From contig JAEYNQ010000083.1 in assembly GCA_023412455.1 (NCBI GenBank), positions 1 to 16,301 of the forward strand: a stretch of DNA of 16,301 nucleotides, read 5' to 3'. The DNA is from Bacillota bacterium. GTDB lineage: Bacteria; Bacillota; Clostridia; Lachnospirales; Cellulosilyticaceae. The notes under the pieces were generated by a model that saw only the letters and a list, made by a program, of their open reading frames with translations, was not told the origin of the DNA and did not search any database. This document shows, piece by piece, positions 6,815 through 14,107 of the stretch. Within the stretch, counting starts at the first letter, position 1. Each line of letters begins with the position of its first letter. The position numbers and the translations under genes are program-made.

Positions 6815-6897
6815 AAATAAAGAAGTTTTTATAAGAGAAGTGCTGCCCTTTCTTAAGTGAGAGAATCCAATAAGACAGCATAGGAAGGAAAAGAAAA

Positions 6898-7767
6898 ATG
6901 GCAGATAATCGTAATGAAAAGTGTTGGTGTGGAAGTGGACTTAAATATAAGAAGTGTCATCTGGCTTTTGATGAAAAATTAAATGCCTTGGCTCATCAAG
7001 GTTATGAAGTGCCTGGCCATGATATTATTAAAACGGTAGCAGATATAGAAGGCATTAGAAAAAGTGCCCTTGTTAATGATGGGGCACTGGATTTAGTGGC
7101 TAGCCACATCAAAGCAGGTATGAGTACAGAAGAAATCAATCAGTTAGTGCATAATTATACCCTAGAGCATGGGGGTATTCCAGCTCCCTTAAATTATAAT
7201 GGCTATCCTAAAAGTACCTGTGTGTCTATTAATAATGTGGTGTGTCATGGAATCCCTTCAGAGGATACTATTTTGGCAGAAGGAGATATTGTCAACGTAG
7301 ATGTGACAACTATTGTAGAGGGTTATTATGCAGACGCTTCCCGTACATTTATGATTGGAGAGGTGAGCAAAGAAGCCAAAAGGTTAGTGGAGGTAGCTAG
7401 AGAATGTATGGAAATAGGTATTGCAGCTGTTAAGCCTTGGGGTTTTTTAGGAGATATAGGTGCAGCTATTGAGGCCCATGCTAAGAAAAATGGTTATTCT
7501 GTTGTGATTGACTTGTGTGGACATGGCATTGGAAAAGCCTTTCATGAGGAGCCTATGGTGGAACATGTAGGTCAAGCAGGTACGGGAATGATCCTTGTAC
7601 CGGGTATGGTATTTACTATTGAACCAATGATTAATGAGGGAGGTTATGCAGTCCATTTTGATGAAGAGGATGGATGGACTGTTTACACAGAAGATGATAC
7701 CCTATCGGCACAATGGGAGAAGACCATACTTGTCACAGAAACAGGAGTAGAGATTCTTGCAAAGTAA
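6898..7767 (+). CDS. map: Methionine aminopeptidase type I with N-terminal SEC-C zinc motif
   Basis: This 289-residue enzyme removes the initiator methionine from nascent proteins in the cytosol. The first 21 residues hold a SEC-C zinc motif (CWCGSGLKYKKCH: Cys9, Cys11, Cys20, His21), like that at the C-terminus of SecA, and this is thought to help ribosome docking. The catalytic pita-bread domain follows. The five metal ligands can be assigned as Asp135 (NVDV), Asp146 (YADAS), His209 (CGHGIG), Glu242 (FTIEP) and Glu274 (QWEKT), with substrate-contact histidines His117 (CHGIP) and His216 (AFHEEP). All are intact, so the enzyme should be active. The start is supported by AGGAAGGA at 6882-6889. 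It is not in the usual ribosomal-protein operon (secY-adk-map), so this is likely the SEC-C type extra or alternative MetAP of the Clostridia. A terminator follows. Confidence 0.95.
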   Translation: MADNRNEKCWCGSGLKYKKCHLAFDEKLNALAHQGYEVPGHDIIKTVADIEGIRKSALVNDGALDLVASHIKAGMSTEEINQLVHNYTLEHGGIPAPLNYNGYPKSTCVSINNVVCHGIPSEDTILAEGDIVNVDVTTIVEGYYADASRTFMIGEVSKEAKRLVEVARECMEIGIAAVKPWGFLGDIGAAIEAHAKKNGYSVVIDLCGHGIGKAFHEEPMVEHVGQAGTGMILVPGMVFTIEPMINEGGYAVHFDEEDGWTVYTEDDTLSAQWEKTILVTETGVEILAK

Positions 7768-7799
7768 GAGATAAAAAACGGAATCAAGAAATGAGTAAG

Positions 7800-7833
7800 A
7801 AAGGGGCCTACTAATAAGTAGAGCCTCTTTTTT
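7800..7833 (+). terminator. Intrinsic terminator of the methionine aminopeptidase gene
   Basis: GGGGCCTACT (7803-7812) pairs with AGTAGAGCCTC (7817-7827) around an AATA loop, with one bulged A and one G-U pair. Six T follow at 7828-7833. It lies 32 nt after the stop codon. Confidence 0.85.
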
Positions 7834-7875
7834 GATGGGTTAATCTCTTTGAGTGGGGAAAGAAGTTAAGAGGAG

Positions 7876-7913
7876 TTTGTAATAGTAGTCATATTTTGCA
7901 ATAGTAGTCATAT
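7876..7913. repeat. Tandem 19-bp direct repeat upstream of the peptide operon
   Basis: The unit at 7876-7894 is repeated directly at 7895-7913 with 18 of 19 bases identical (T or C at unit position 5). The core is AATAGTAGTCATAT. A spacing near two helical turns would place both copies on the same DNA face, as in tandem regulator sites. They lie about 105-140 bp upstream of the promoter -35. Confidence 0.7.
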
Positions 7914-7931
7914 AATTAATTGATTAATTAT
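7912..7931. repeat. Perfect 9+2+9 palindrome
   Basis: ATAATTAAT (7912-7920) and ATTAATTAT (7923-7931) are perfect inverted copies around TG. The element abuts the tandem repeat. It is all A/T in the arms, so a chance origin in AT-rich DNA is possible. Confidence 0.45.
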
Positions 7932-8017
7932 GTAAAATGAAGTTCATATTATTCCGTGAGTCAAATTTAAAACAAGAATAAATCATTAATATTTATTAGT
8001 ATATTTATGTAATTTAA

Positions 8018-8046
8018 TTGACATTAAGCATAGCAATGTGTATAAT
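8018..8046 (+). promoter_or_regulatory. Consensus sigma-A promoter of the peptide transporter operon
   Basis: TTGACA (8018-8023), a 17-nt spacer and TATAAT (8041-8046) give a perfect match to the housekeeping consensus. Transcription should begin around 8053, leaving a leader of about 177 nt. A promoter this strong suggests that control is by repression or in the leader. Confidence 0.85.
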
Positions 8047-8053
8047 TACTAAA

Positions 8054-8105
8054 AACACTACGCATAATTCGACACAATATTTAATATTTAACTAATTGTA
8101 GTGTT
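8054..8105 (+). repeat. Widely spaced inverted repeat at the start of the leader
   Basis: AACACTAC (8054-8061) pairs perfectly with GTAGTGTT (8098-8105), enclosing 36 AT-rich nt. It begins at the predicted transcription start, so in RNA it would form a 5' stem-loop, perhaps stabilising the transcript. As DNA it could be a split operator. Confidence 0.45.
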
Positions 8106-8229
8106 ATAGGACTAAAAAATTCCTTAAAACTACTTATAGTGATAGATTAATTGTGACATTAAGCGACGCATGATGATGGTTTGCATGATATCAAAGTAGA
8201 ATTTAGGGAAAAAAGAGGGAGATGTAAAT

Positions 8230-9828
8230 ATGAAAAAGAAATTAACACGTGTCATAGTACCTTTACTTGCATTAACCATGCTAGTAGGTTGTGGTGGCAA
8301 TAAAGCAGCAGCTCCAGCAGGAGATAGTAGTAGTGCCCCAGCGGGTCAGGAACAAACAGCTTCAACTGGGAATGCAGTCAGTGATGTTCTTGTTTTTGCA
8401 CAAGGTGCAGAACCTAGAGGATTAGATCCAGCCTATGTAGATGACGGGGAATCTTCAAAGGTTATTGTTAATATTTATGAAGGACTTCTTGCTTATGCCA
8501 AAGACTCTACAGAGCTGGAGCCTTGTCTTGCAGAAAGTTGGGAAGTTTCTAATGAAGGTTTAAGCTATACCTTTAAACTCCGTGAAGGCGTTAAATTTCA
8601 TGACGGAACAGATTTCAATGCAGAGGCTGTAAAAACCAATATAGATAGACAATTACCACCTCTTCGCCAAGAAGATATGCCTTATGCAAGTTTTGTTTTT
8701 GCTGATGTTAAAGATGTAGAAGTACTCGATACATATAGTGTAAAAATCAATTTAACAAAGAAAAACACAGCTTTTCTTGCGAACCTTGCCATGAGCCTTG
8801 CGGCACCTATGGTAAGTCCAACAGCTCTTGAAGAGAATAATGGCAACTTAAATGAAAGTCCAGTTGGAACAGGTCCTTACAAATTTGTAGAATGGAACCC
8901 ATCTGAAGACATCGTTTTAACGAGAAATGAGGAGTATTGGAGAGAACCAGCTAAAACCCAAAATATCGTTTTTAAATTTATTCCAGACAACTCAGCACGT
9001 ATCGTAGCTCTTAAAAATGGCGATGTAGACATGATTGATGGGATTGACTCAACAGGCGTGGCTCAAATTGAAGCAGATGGTAATAAGCTTTATAATGTAG
9101 CAGGCATGAATATTAACTATATGGCTTACAATGTTACACGTGCACCTTTTGATAATGTAGCTGTTCGTACTGCCCTTACAAAAGCTATTAATGTACCAGA
9201 GCTTGTAACAGCCCTTTATGGTGATTATGCAGAGCTTGCAACTTCTATTTTACCTTCATTTATGCCAGGCTTTAGTGAAGAGATTAAGCAAGTAGGCTAT
9301 GATCCAGAAGCAGCCAAAGCTGAACTGGCAGCAGCAGGACTTACTGGACCTATTAAAATGATTGTGTATAACAACCCAAGACCCTATAATGCAAGAAATA
9401 AAGCTTTAGCTGAATCTATCCAGTCTTACTGGAGTAAGGTAGGAGTTGAAGTAACGATTGAAGACTATGACTGGACGACTTATAAAGACAAAGTTGTAGC
9501 AGGGGATTACGATGTATGTTTCTATGGTTGGATTGGTGACAATGGGGACCCTGATAACTTCTTAAATCTTTTATGTGATCAAAGCCCTGCTATGAATGTT
9601 TCTCGTTTAAATGATGAAACGTTAAAAGCAATGATTGCAGAAGGTACAAGTACAGAAAAAGGTCCTGAAAGAGATGCCATCTATACAAAGGCAGAGCAAT
9701 ACATAGCTGAGCTTGCTGTATGGGTACCTATCAGTCATGCCAATAGTCTATCAGCTTACTCACCAGCTGTACAAAATTACTCTTATCACCCAACAGGTAA
9801 CATTTTCTTTAGAGAAATGTACAAATAA
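8230..9828 (+). CDS. dppA: Peptide ABC transporter substrate-binding lipoprotein (SBP family 5)
   Basis: This 532-residue protein is the extracellular receptor of a peptide importer. Residues 1-20 are a lipoprotein signal peptide ending in the lipobox LVGC, with Cys21 as the lipidated residue. An Ala/Ser/Gly/Gln-rich flexible linker runs to about 48. The rest is a family 5 solute-binding fold: EPRGLDPAYVDDGES (61-75), NIYEGLL (81-87), VKFHDGTDFNAEAVK (121-135), PVGTGPYKF (211-219), and GWIGDNGDPDNF (433-444). The last motif resembles the ligand-pocket region of DppA (GWTGDNGDPDNF in E. coli), so small peptides are the likely substrates. Related proteins bind oligopeptides, nickel chelates or glutathione, so this is not certain. 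The ATG follows GAGGGAGA at 8215-8222. The gene is first in a five-gene operon and is separated from the permeases by a strong hairpin. Confidence 0.93.
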   Translation: MKKKLTRVIVPLLALTMLVGCGGNKAAAPAGDSSSAPAGQEQTASTGNAVSDVLVFAQGAEPRGLDPAYVDDGESSKVIVNIYEGLLAYAKDSTELEPCLAESWEVSNEGLSYTFKLREGVKFHDGTDFNAEAVKTNIDRQLPPLRQEDMPYASFVFADVKDVEVLDTYSVKINLTKKNTAFLANLAMSLAAPMVSPTALEENNGNLNESPVGTGPYKFVEWNPSEDIVLTRNEEYWREPAKTQNIVFKFIPDNSARIVALKNGDVDMIDGIDSTGVAQIEADGNKLYNVAGMNINYMAYNVTRAPFDNVAVRTALTKAINVPELVTALYGDYAELATSILPSFMPGFSEEIKQVGYDPEAAKAELAAAGLTGPIKMIVYNNPRPYNARNKALAESIQSYWSKVGVEVTIEDYDWTTYKDKVVAGDYDVCFYGWIGDNGDPDNFLNLLCDQSPAMNVSRLNDETLKAMIAEGTSTEKGPERDAIYTKAEQYIAELAVWVPISHANSLSAYSPAVQNYSYHPTGNIFFREMYK

Positions 9829-9868
9829 GAGGGTAGTAAGTAAATAAAGGAATAAAGAAAAAAGCAAA

Positions 9869-9939
9869 AAGGAAAAGGAGCTATGGCAAAAATGAAGGTT
9901 AGAGCATTTTTGTTATAGCCTCTTTATCCTCTTTTTTTT
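9869..9939 (+). terminator. Strong intergenic terminator/attenuator between dppA and dppB
   Basis: The sequence 9881-9894 (CTATGGCAAAAATG) pairs with 9905-9918 through G-U-tolerant pairing. Outward pairing continues with GGAAAAGGAG against CCTCTTTATCC, with one bulge and one mismatch, giving about 24 bp in total around the loop at 9895-9904. Eight T follow at 9932-9939. It lies inside the operon, so partial read-through would lower permease and ATPase expression relative to the binding protein. Confidence 0.85.
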
Positions 9940-9993
9940 AGCATGGATTAATATAAAAAGCTAGAAAATCATTTTGAAGGGAGAAAGGACAGG

Positions 9994-10998
9994 ATGACAA
10001 AATATATTATAAAAAGATTATTATTACTCATCCCCGTATTATTGGGTGTTTCCATTATTATTTTTGCCATTATGAGAGTATTCTCACCAGATCCAGCAGG
10101 GATTGTACTGGGGCAACATGCTACTGAAGAAAAAATGCTAGAATGGCGCGTAGCTAATGGACTGGATCAGCCCATTATTACTCAGTATGTAGAGTATATG
10201 AAAGGTGTATTTAAAGGGGACTTTGGCACCTCTTATTATACTAAGAAATCAGTAGCTAAAGAAATTTTTTCTCGCTTTCCAGCTACTTTAGAGTTAGCAT
10301 TCTGTTCCATCATTATTGCTTCTGTATTTGGGATTACTTTAGGTGTTATATCAGCAGTTAAAAAGAACTCATGGGTGGATAATATCAGTATGGTCCTTTC
10401 ACTAGTGGGCGTATCTATGCCTATTTTTTGGCTGGGGATCTTACTGATTATTCTCTTTTCTGGGACATTAGGTTGGCTCCCTTCTCAAGGTAGAATTGAA
10501 ACCCTCCTAAGACCAGAAAATGTAACAGGTTTTTACTTGATAGATAGCTTAATCAAAGGAAATATGGAAGCCTTTTACTCTACTATTAGACATTTGGTAT
10601 TACCTTCCGTAGCTCTTGCTATGTATTCCATGGCTATTATAGCAAGAATGACACGTAGTACCATGCTAGAGACACTGTCTCAAGACTACATTCGCACGGC
10701 TAGAGCAAAAGGCATTATAGAAGGAAAGGTTATTCGTAAGCATGCCCTTTCTAATGCACTGATACCTATTGTTACAGTAATTGGGATACAATTAGGTTCC
10801 TTAATGGGGGGAGCTGTACTCACTGAAACTGTTTTTGCATGGCCAGGAATTGGTAAGTATACAGTAGAGGCTATTATGAAGTCAGATTTCCCTATTGTAC
10901 AAGGTGTTGTGCTCCTCGTTGCCTTTATTTTTGTTATGATGAATCTCATTGTGGACATTATTTATGCCTTTCTTGATCCACGTATTAAATATTCTTAA
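9994..10998 (+). CDS. dppB: Peptide ABC transporter permease, DppB/OppB type
   Basis: This 334-residue inner permease subunit has the six-helix layout of DppB. The N-terminal helix (about 9-28) is followed by a large external loop (about 30-98) containing GLDQPIITQYVEYMKGVFKGDFGTSY, typical of this family. Helices follow at about 99-122, 132-158, 198-218, 255-280 and 303-326. The cytoplasmic EAA loop, which contacts the ATPase, is DYIRTARAKGIIEGKVIRKHA at about 231-251 with the conserved Gly240. The C-terminus LDPRIKY is also characteristic. The start is an ATG with AAAGGA close by (9984-9989) and GAAGGGAG further up. It lies 165 bp after dppA because of the intervening hairpin, and only 14 bp before dppC. 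Confidence 0.95.
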   Translation: MTKYIIKRLLLLIPVLLGVSIIIFAIMRVFSPDPAGIVLGQHATEEKMLEWRVANGLDQPIITQYVEYMKGVFKGDFGTSYYTKKSVAKEIFSRFPATLELAFCSIIIASVFGITLGVISAVKKNSWVDNISMVLSLVGVSMPIFWLGILLIILFSGTLGWLPSQGRIETLLRPENVTGFYLIDSLIKGNMEAFYSTIRHLVLPSVALAMYSMAIIARMTRSTMLETLSQDYIRTARAKGIIEGKVIRKHALSNALIPIVTVIGIQLGSLMGGAVLTETVFAWPGIGKYTVEAIMKSDFPIVQGVVLLVAFIFVMMNLIVDIIYAFLDPRIKYS

Positions 10999-11012
10999 GG
11001 AGGAGGGATACC

Positions 11013-11903
11013 GTGAACCAAGTACAAGTTAATAAAAATAAACAAGTTAAGCTAGAAAAACCAGAGTCAGAGATAAAACAAATGTGGTCAGCTCTTATTC
11101 AAAATAGAGCGGCAGTGATGGGGATGGTCATTATTGCCCTTCTTATCTTGATAGCTATTTTTGGTAAGTGGATTATGCCCTATGACCCTAATTATGCTGA
11201 TTTGTCCATCAACAAGCAACCACCTTCAGCCACTCACTGGTTTGGGACAGATGAGCAAGGCAGAGATATCTTTTCACGTGTTATTGATGGAACAAGGGTT
11301 TCTTTACTAGTAGGTTTAACAGCGGTTAGTTTTGCTCTTTGTATAGGAACAGTGCTAGGAGCTATAGCAGGCTACAAGGGTGGAAAGGTAGATACTTTCA
11401 TTATGCGTCTCATGGATATTATGATGTCTATTCCTAATATTCTTTTAGCCATTACCTTTATGGCTGCCCTGGGAAGAGGAATTGATAAAGCAGTTATTGC
11501 CATCGGACTTGTAACTATACCAGAGTATGCCCGTATTGTGAGAGGAAGTATTATGGCTATTAAAGATAGTGAATATGTGCAAGCTGCTAAGGTTATTGGA
11601 AATAGCGATACTAAAATCATTTTTAAACATATTTTACCTAATGTCCTTTCACCTATTATTGTACGAGCTACCTTGGGGATTTCTACGGCAGTGTTGGATA
11701 CGGCAGCACTTGGATTTTTAGGCTTAGGTGTTCAACCACCTGCTGCAGAATGGGGAGATATGTTAGGTAGAGCCAGAGTCTTTATTTTTGAAGCACCTTA
11801 TATGCTTATTTTCCCTGGTATTGCCATTACAATAACGGTTATGGCCTTTAATTTATTAGGGGATGGACTAAGAGATGCCTTTGACCCTAGATCAAGAAAT
11901 TAA
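11013..11903 (+). CDS. dppC: Peptide ABC transporter permease, DppC/OppC type
   Basis: This 296-residue permease pairs with DppB to form the channel. It has the OppC N-terminal extension with a first helix at about 33-52, then HWFGTDEQGRDIFSRVIDGTR (75-95), the hallmark of DppC/OppC. The core helices lie at about 98-120, 130-153, 158-170, 212-236 and 260-285. The EAA loop is YVQAAKVIGNSDTKIIFKHIL (188-208). The C-terminus GDGLRDAFDPRSRN is typical. The start codon is GTG, supported by a very strong AAGGAGGAGGG (10997-11007) that overlaps the dppB stop, so the two permeases are translated in balance. It ends 19 bp before the ATG of dppD. Confidence 0.95.
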   Translation: MNQVQVNKNKQVKLEKPESEIKQMWSALIQNRAAVMGMVIIALLILIAIFGKWIMPYDPNYADLSINKQPPSATHWFGTDEQGRDIFSRVIDGTRVSLLVGLTAVSFALCIGTVLGAIAGYKGGKVDTFIMRLMDIMMSIPNILLAITFMAALGRGIDKAVIAIGLVTIPEYARIVRGSIMAIKDSEYVQAAKVIGNSDTKIIFKHILPNVLSPIIVRATLGISTAVLDTAALGFLGLGVQPPAAEWGDMLGRARVFIFEAPYMLIFPGIAITITVMAFNLLGDGLRDAFDPRSRN

Positions 11904-11911
11904 TGAGAAAA

Positions 11912-11918
11912 GAGGTGA
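11912..11918 (+). promoter_or_regulatory. Ribosome binding site deciding the dppD start
   Basis: GAGGTGA lies 4 nt before the ATG at 11923. An earlier in-frame ATG at 11875 lies inside dppC and has no such site, and it would add 16 residues unlike the family N-terminus. The start at 11923 gives MLLEVKNLKTEF, the usual beginning of DppD. Confidence 0.75.
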
Positions 11919-11922
11919 GTCG

Positions 11923-12897
11923 ATGTTACTGGAAGTAAAAAATCTAAAGACAGAATTCAAGATGAAAAAAGGGACGGTAAAAGCCGTTAATGATATAAGT
12001 TTTAATTGTGAGAAGGGTGAGATATTAGCTATTGTAGGAGAGAGTGGTTCAGGTAAAAGCGTTACCTCTCTTTCTATCATGCAGCTTTTAGCAGGGAATG
12101 CAAGAGTGGCAGAAGGAGAAATCCTTTTTAAAGGAGAGGACCTCTTACAAAAGCCTCAGCATGCCATGCGTGAAATTCGAGGCAATCAAATCTCTATGAT
12201 TTTCCAAGAGCCTATGACTTCATTAAATCCTGTTCTGCGTATTGGAGAGCAGCTTACTGAAAGTATTATCCTACACATGCAGCTTTCAAAAAAGGAAGCC
12301 ATGGCGAGAGCTATAGAAATGTTGGAGTTAGTTGGCATTCCATCACCTACACAGCGTGTGAAAGATTATCCCCATCAAATGTCAGGAGGGATGAGACAAA
12401 GGGTTATGATTGCCATGGCCCTTGCTTGTAATCCAGAGCTACTTATTGCTGACGAACCGACTACAGCTTTAGATGTAACGATCCAAGCTCAAATTTTAGA
12501 TATCATTTATCGTTTAAGACAAAAATTAGGAATGGCTGTGCTACTTATTACCCATGACTTAGGTGTTGTAGCAGAAGCAGCAGATAGGGTTGTTGTTATG
12601 TACTGTGGCAAGATTGTGGAGGAAGCAGGTGTAGAGGAGCTTTTTGATCATCCGCTGCATCCCTATACAAAAGGATTACTCGCCTCTATTCCAAGAGCTG
12701 ATGAAGATAGAGAGAAGCTTTATATGATTGAAGGAATGGTACCTAATCCTATGAATATGCCAGAGGGTTGCGCTTTTTCAGAGCGTTGTGAGTGTTGTAT
12801 GGCAATTTGTAAAACCCAGGAGCCAATCACACGGGAGAAAAATGGTCGTAAAGTAAGATGTCATTTATACAATGAAGACTTGGAGGTGCTGGAATAA
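11923..12897 (+). CDS. dppD: Peptide ABC transporter ATP-binding protein, DppD/OppD type
   Basis: This 324-residue ATPase is one of the two motor subunits. Walker A is GESGSGKS (39-46), the Q-loop glutamine is Gln95, the signature is MSGGMRQR (153-160), Walker B ends LLIADEPT (173-180) with Glu178 catalytic, and the H-loop is His211 (THDLGVV). The C-terminal oligopeptide region HPLHPYTKGLLASIP (243-257) is followed by four conserved cysteines, Cys283, Cys289, Cys296 and Cys313; in a DppD homologue of known structure such cysteines hold a [4Fe-4S] cluster, fitting an anaerobe. Two further cysteines, 291 and 292, sit beside them. All nucleotide-binding residues are intact. Its TAA overlaps the ATG of dppF by one base. 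Confidence 0.95.
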   Translation: MLLEVKNLKTEFKMKKGTVKAVNDISFNCEKGEILAIVGESGSGKSVTSLSIMQLLAGNARVAEGEILFKGEDLLQKPQHAMREIRGNQISMIFQEPMTSLNPVLRIGEQLTESIILHMQLSKKEAMARAIEMLELVGIPSPTQRVKDYPHQMSGGMRQRVMIAMALACNPELLIADEPTTALDVTIQAQILDIIYRLRQKLGMAVLLITHDLGVVAEAADRVVVMYCGKIVEEAGVEELFDHPLHPYTKGLLASIPRADEDREKLYMIEGMVPNPMNMPEGCAFSERCECCMAICKTQEPITREKNGRKVRCHLYNEDLEVLE

Positions 12898-13892
12898 TGG
12901 CAGAAAGTAAAGAAGTATTAGTAGAGATTAATCATCTGACCAAGCACTTTGTAGTAGAAAAAAGCCTTTTTGGAAAGCCCACCAAACTTTTAAAAGCAGT
13001 TGACGATGTATCCTTTAAAATCTATAAACAAGAAGCCTTTGGTCTTGTAGGTGAGAGTGGCTGTGGAAAAACAACTATTGGCAAGATGCTGGCAAATGTT
13101 TATTCCCCAACCAGTGGTGAGATGCTATACAACGGAGTGGATCTTGTAAAGCTTAGTCCAAAGCAAAGACGTGCTTATTGCAAGGACATTCAGTTAGTAT
13201 TTCAAGATCCTTATGCCTCTCTTAATCCACGAATGACAATAGGAGATATTATAGCAGAACCTATTCGCATTAATAAGCTTCTACCAGCCAATGAAATAGA
13301 AAAGAGAGTGCTATACCTTTTAAATTGTGTAGGACTTGCCAGTCATCAACGTAACCGTTATCCCCATGAGTTTTCAGGTGGGCAACGTCAAAGAGTAGGT
13401 ATTGCAAGGGCACTGGCTGTAGAACCTAAGCTTATAGTCTGCGATGAGCCTGTTTCAGCTTTGGATGTATCTATTCAAGCCCAGGTATTAAATCTCTTGG
13501 TGGACTTAAAAGATGAATTTGGACTGACTTACTTGTTTATTGCCCATGGACTGAATGTGGTAAAACATATTAGTGATCGTGTAGGCGTTATGTATTTAGG
13601 TAAGATTATGGAATTAACAGAGAAGCATGAATTATATGATCATCCTATGCATCCCTATACAAAGGCTCTTTTGTCGTCAACACCTGTTATTAATCCAAAA
13701 TTGAAGAAGAGCAAAGAGAGAATTATTTTAAAAGGAGACGTTCCTAGCCCTATTAATCCTCCTGAAGGGTGTCTTTTTAATACACGATGCTATATTGATA
13801 AGCTAGAGGCATGTGAAAAACAATGTCCTACTAATGAAGATGTAACAGGAAATGGACATTATGTGGCTTGTCATAGATGTAGATCCATCTAA
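12897..13892 (+). CDS. dppF: Peptide ABC transporter ATP-binding protein, DppF/OppF type
   Basis: This 331-residue ATPase forms a heterodimer with DppD. Walker A is GESGCGKT (52-59), the Q-loop glutamine Gln103 (VFQDPYASLNPR), the signature FSGGQRQR (159-166), Walker B LIVCDEPVSALD (179-190), and the switch histidine His217. The residue after that histidine is Gly (AHGLNVV), where most relatives have Asp (HDLSVV), a mild departure. The typical HPMHPYTKALLSS (249-261) and the C-terminal cysteines at 292, 298, 306 or 310, and 325 suggest the same iron-sulfur type extension as in DppD. The start overlaps the dppD stop (TAATG), with GGAGGTG at 12882-12888 as binding site. It is the last gene of the operon and is followed by a terminator. 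Confidence 0.95.
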   Translation: MAESKEVLVEINHLTKHFVVEKSLFGKPTKLLKAVDDVSFKIYKQEAFGLVGESGCGKTTIGKMLANVYSPTSGEMLYNGVDLVKLSPKQRRAYCKDIQLVFQDPYASLNPRMTIGDIIAEPIRINKLLPANEIEKRVLYLLNCVGLASHQRNRYPHEFSGGQRQRVGIARALAVEPKLIVCDEPVSALDVSIQAQVLNLLVDLKDEFGLTYLFIAHGLNVVKHISDRVGVMYLGKIMELTEKHELYDHPMHPYTKALLSSTPVINPKLKKSKERIILKGDVPSPINPPEGCLFNTRCYIDKLEACEKQCPTNEDVTGNGHYVACHRCRSI

Positions 13893-13913
13893 TTAAGAGA
13901 AGAGGAATAAAAG

Positions 13914-13945
13914 AATGGGAGAGACTTTATAGTCCCTCCTATTTT
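13914..13945 (+). terminator. Terminator of the peptide transporter operon
   Basis: GGAGAGACT (13918-13926) pairs with AGTCCCTCC (13931-13939) around a TTAT loop, with one A-C mismatch. Pairing extends outward through TGGG/CCTA and A/T pairs. A short T4 tract ends at 13945. It lies about 22 nt after the dppF stop. Confidence 0.75.
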
Positions 13946-14095
13946 ACTAGGCGTAAATAAAAGGATATATTTCATTTGACATATTGGCATGAGTTGAGAA
14001 CATATAACCCCTTATTACTTATAGAAAATGAATAAGCAATGATTTAGGATAAAAAGTTACACATTAGTAAAAAGTGATTGAATAATAAATAGGCA

Positions 14096-14102
14096 GAGGA
14101 GA
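14096..14102 (+). promoter_or_regulatory. Ribosome binding site of the EamA transporter gene
   Basis: GAGGAGA lies 5 nt before the ATG at 14108. A GTG directly before it (14105) is also in frame, but it is only 2 nt from the site, so ATG 14108 is preferred. Confidence 0.65.
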
Positions 14103-14107
14103 AAGTG

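Larger units (their letters stand above)
7834..8229. other. Control region and leader of the peptide transporter operon (396 bp, no gene)
   Basis: This AT-rich stretch has no credible ORF. In order it holds a 19-bp tandem repeat (7876-7913), a 20-nt palindrome (7912-7931), a consensus promoter (8018-8046), a widely spaced inverted repeat (8054-8105), an 11-nt repeat TGACATTAAGC shared by 8019-8029 and 8154-8164, and a GCATGAT repeat at 8168-8174 and 8183-8189. The leader from about 8053 to 8229 is about 177 nt. I do not recognise a known riboswitch or a T-box in it. Confidence 0.6.

Noticed and set aside
6841..6880. TGCTG/CAGCA inverted repeat in the map leader
   Set aside because: Only 5 bp with a loop of 30 nt; too weak to support.
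8200..8214. CodY-box-like sequence before dppA
   Set aside because: It matches the 15-nt CodY consensus at only about 10 positions and lacks the symmetric right arm; chance is likely in such AT-rich DNA.
8053..8229. T-box or known riboswitch in the peptide operon leader
   Set aside because: No T-box tail motif, no recognisable riboswitch core and no terminator/antiterminator pair are visible before the dppA start.
11875..11922. Upstream ATG start for dppD overlapping dppC
   Set aside because: It has no ribosome binding site, overlaps the dppC coding end, and adds residues not typical of the family; the ATG at 11923 fits better.
13976..14008. TTGACA/TATAAC as a promoter for the EamA gene
   Set aside because: The spacer would be 21 nt, outside the usual range, and other frames of the -10 match poorly.
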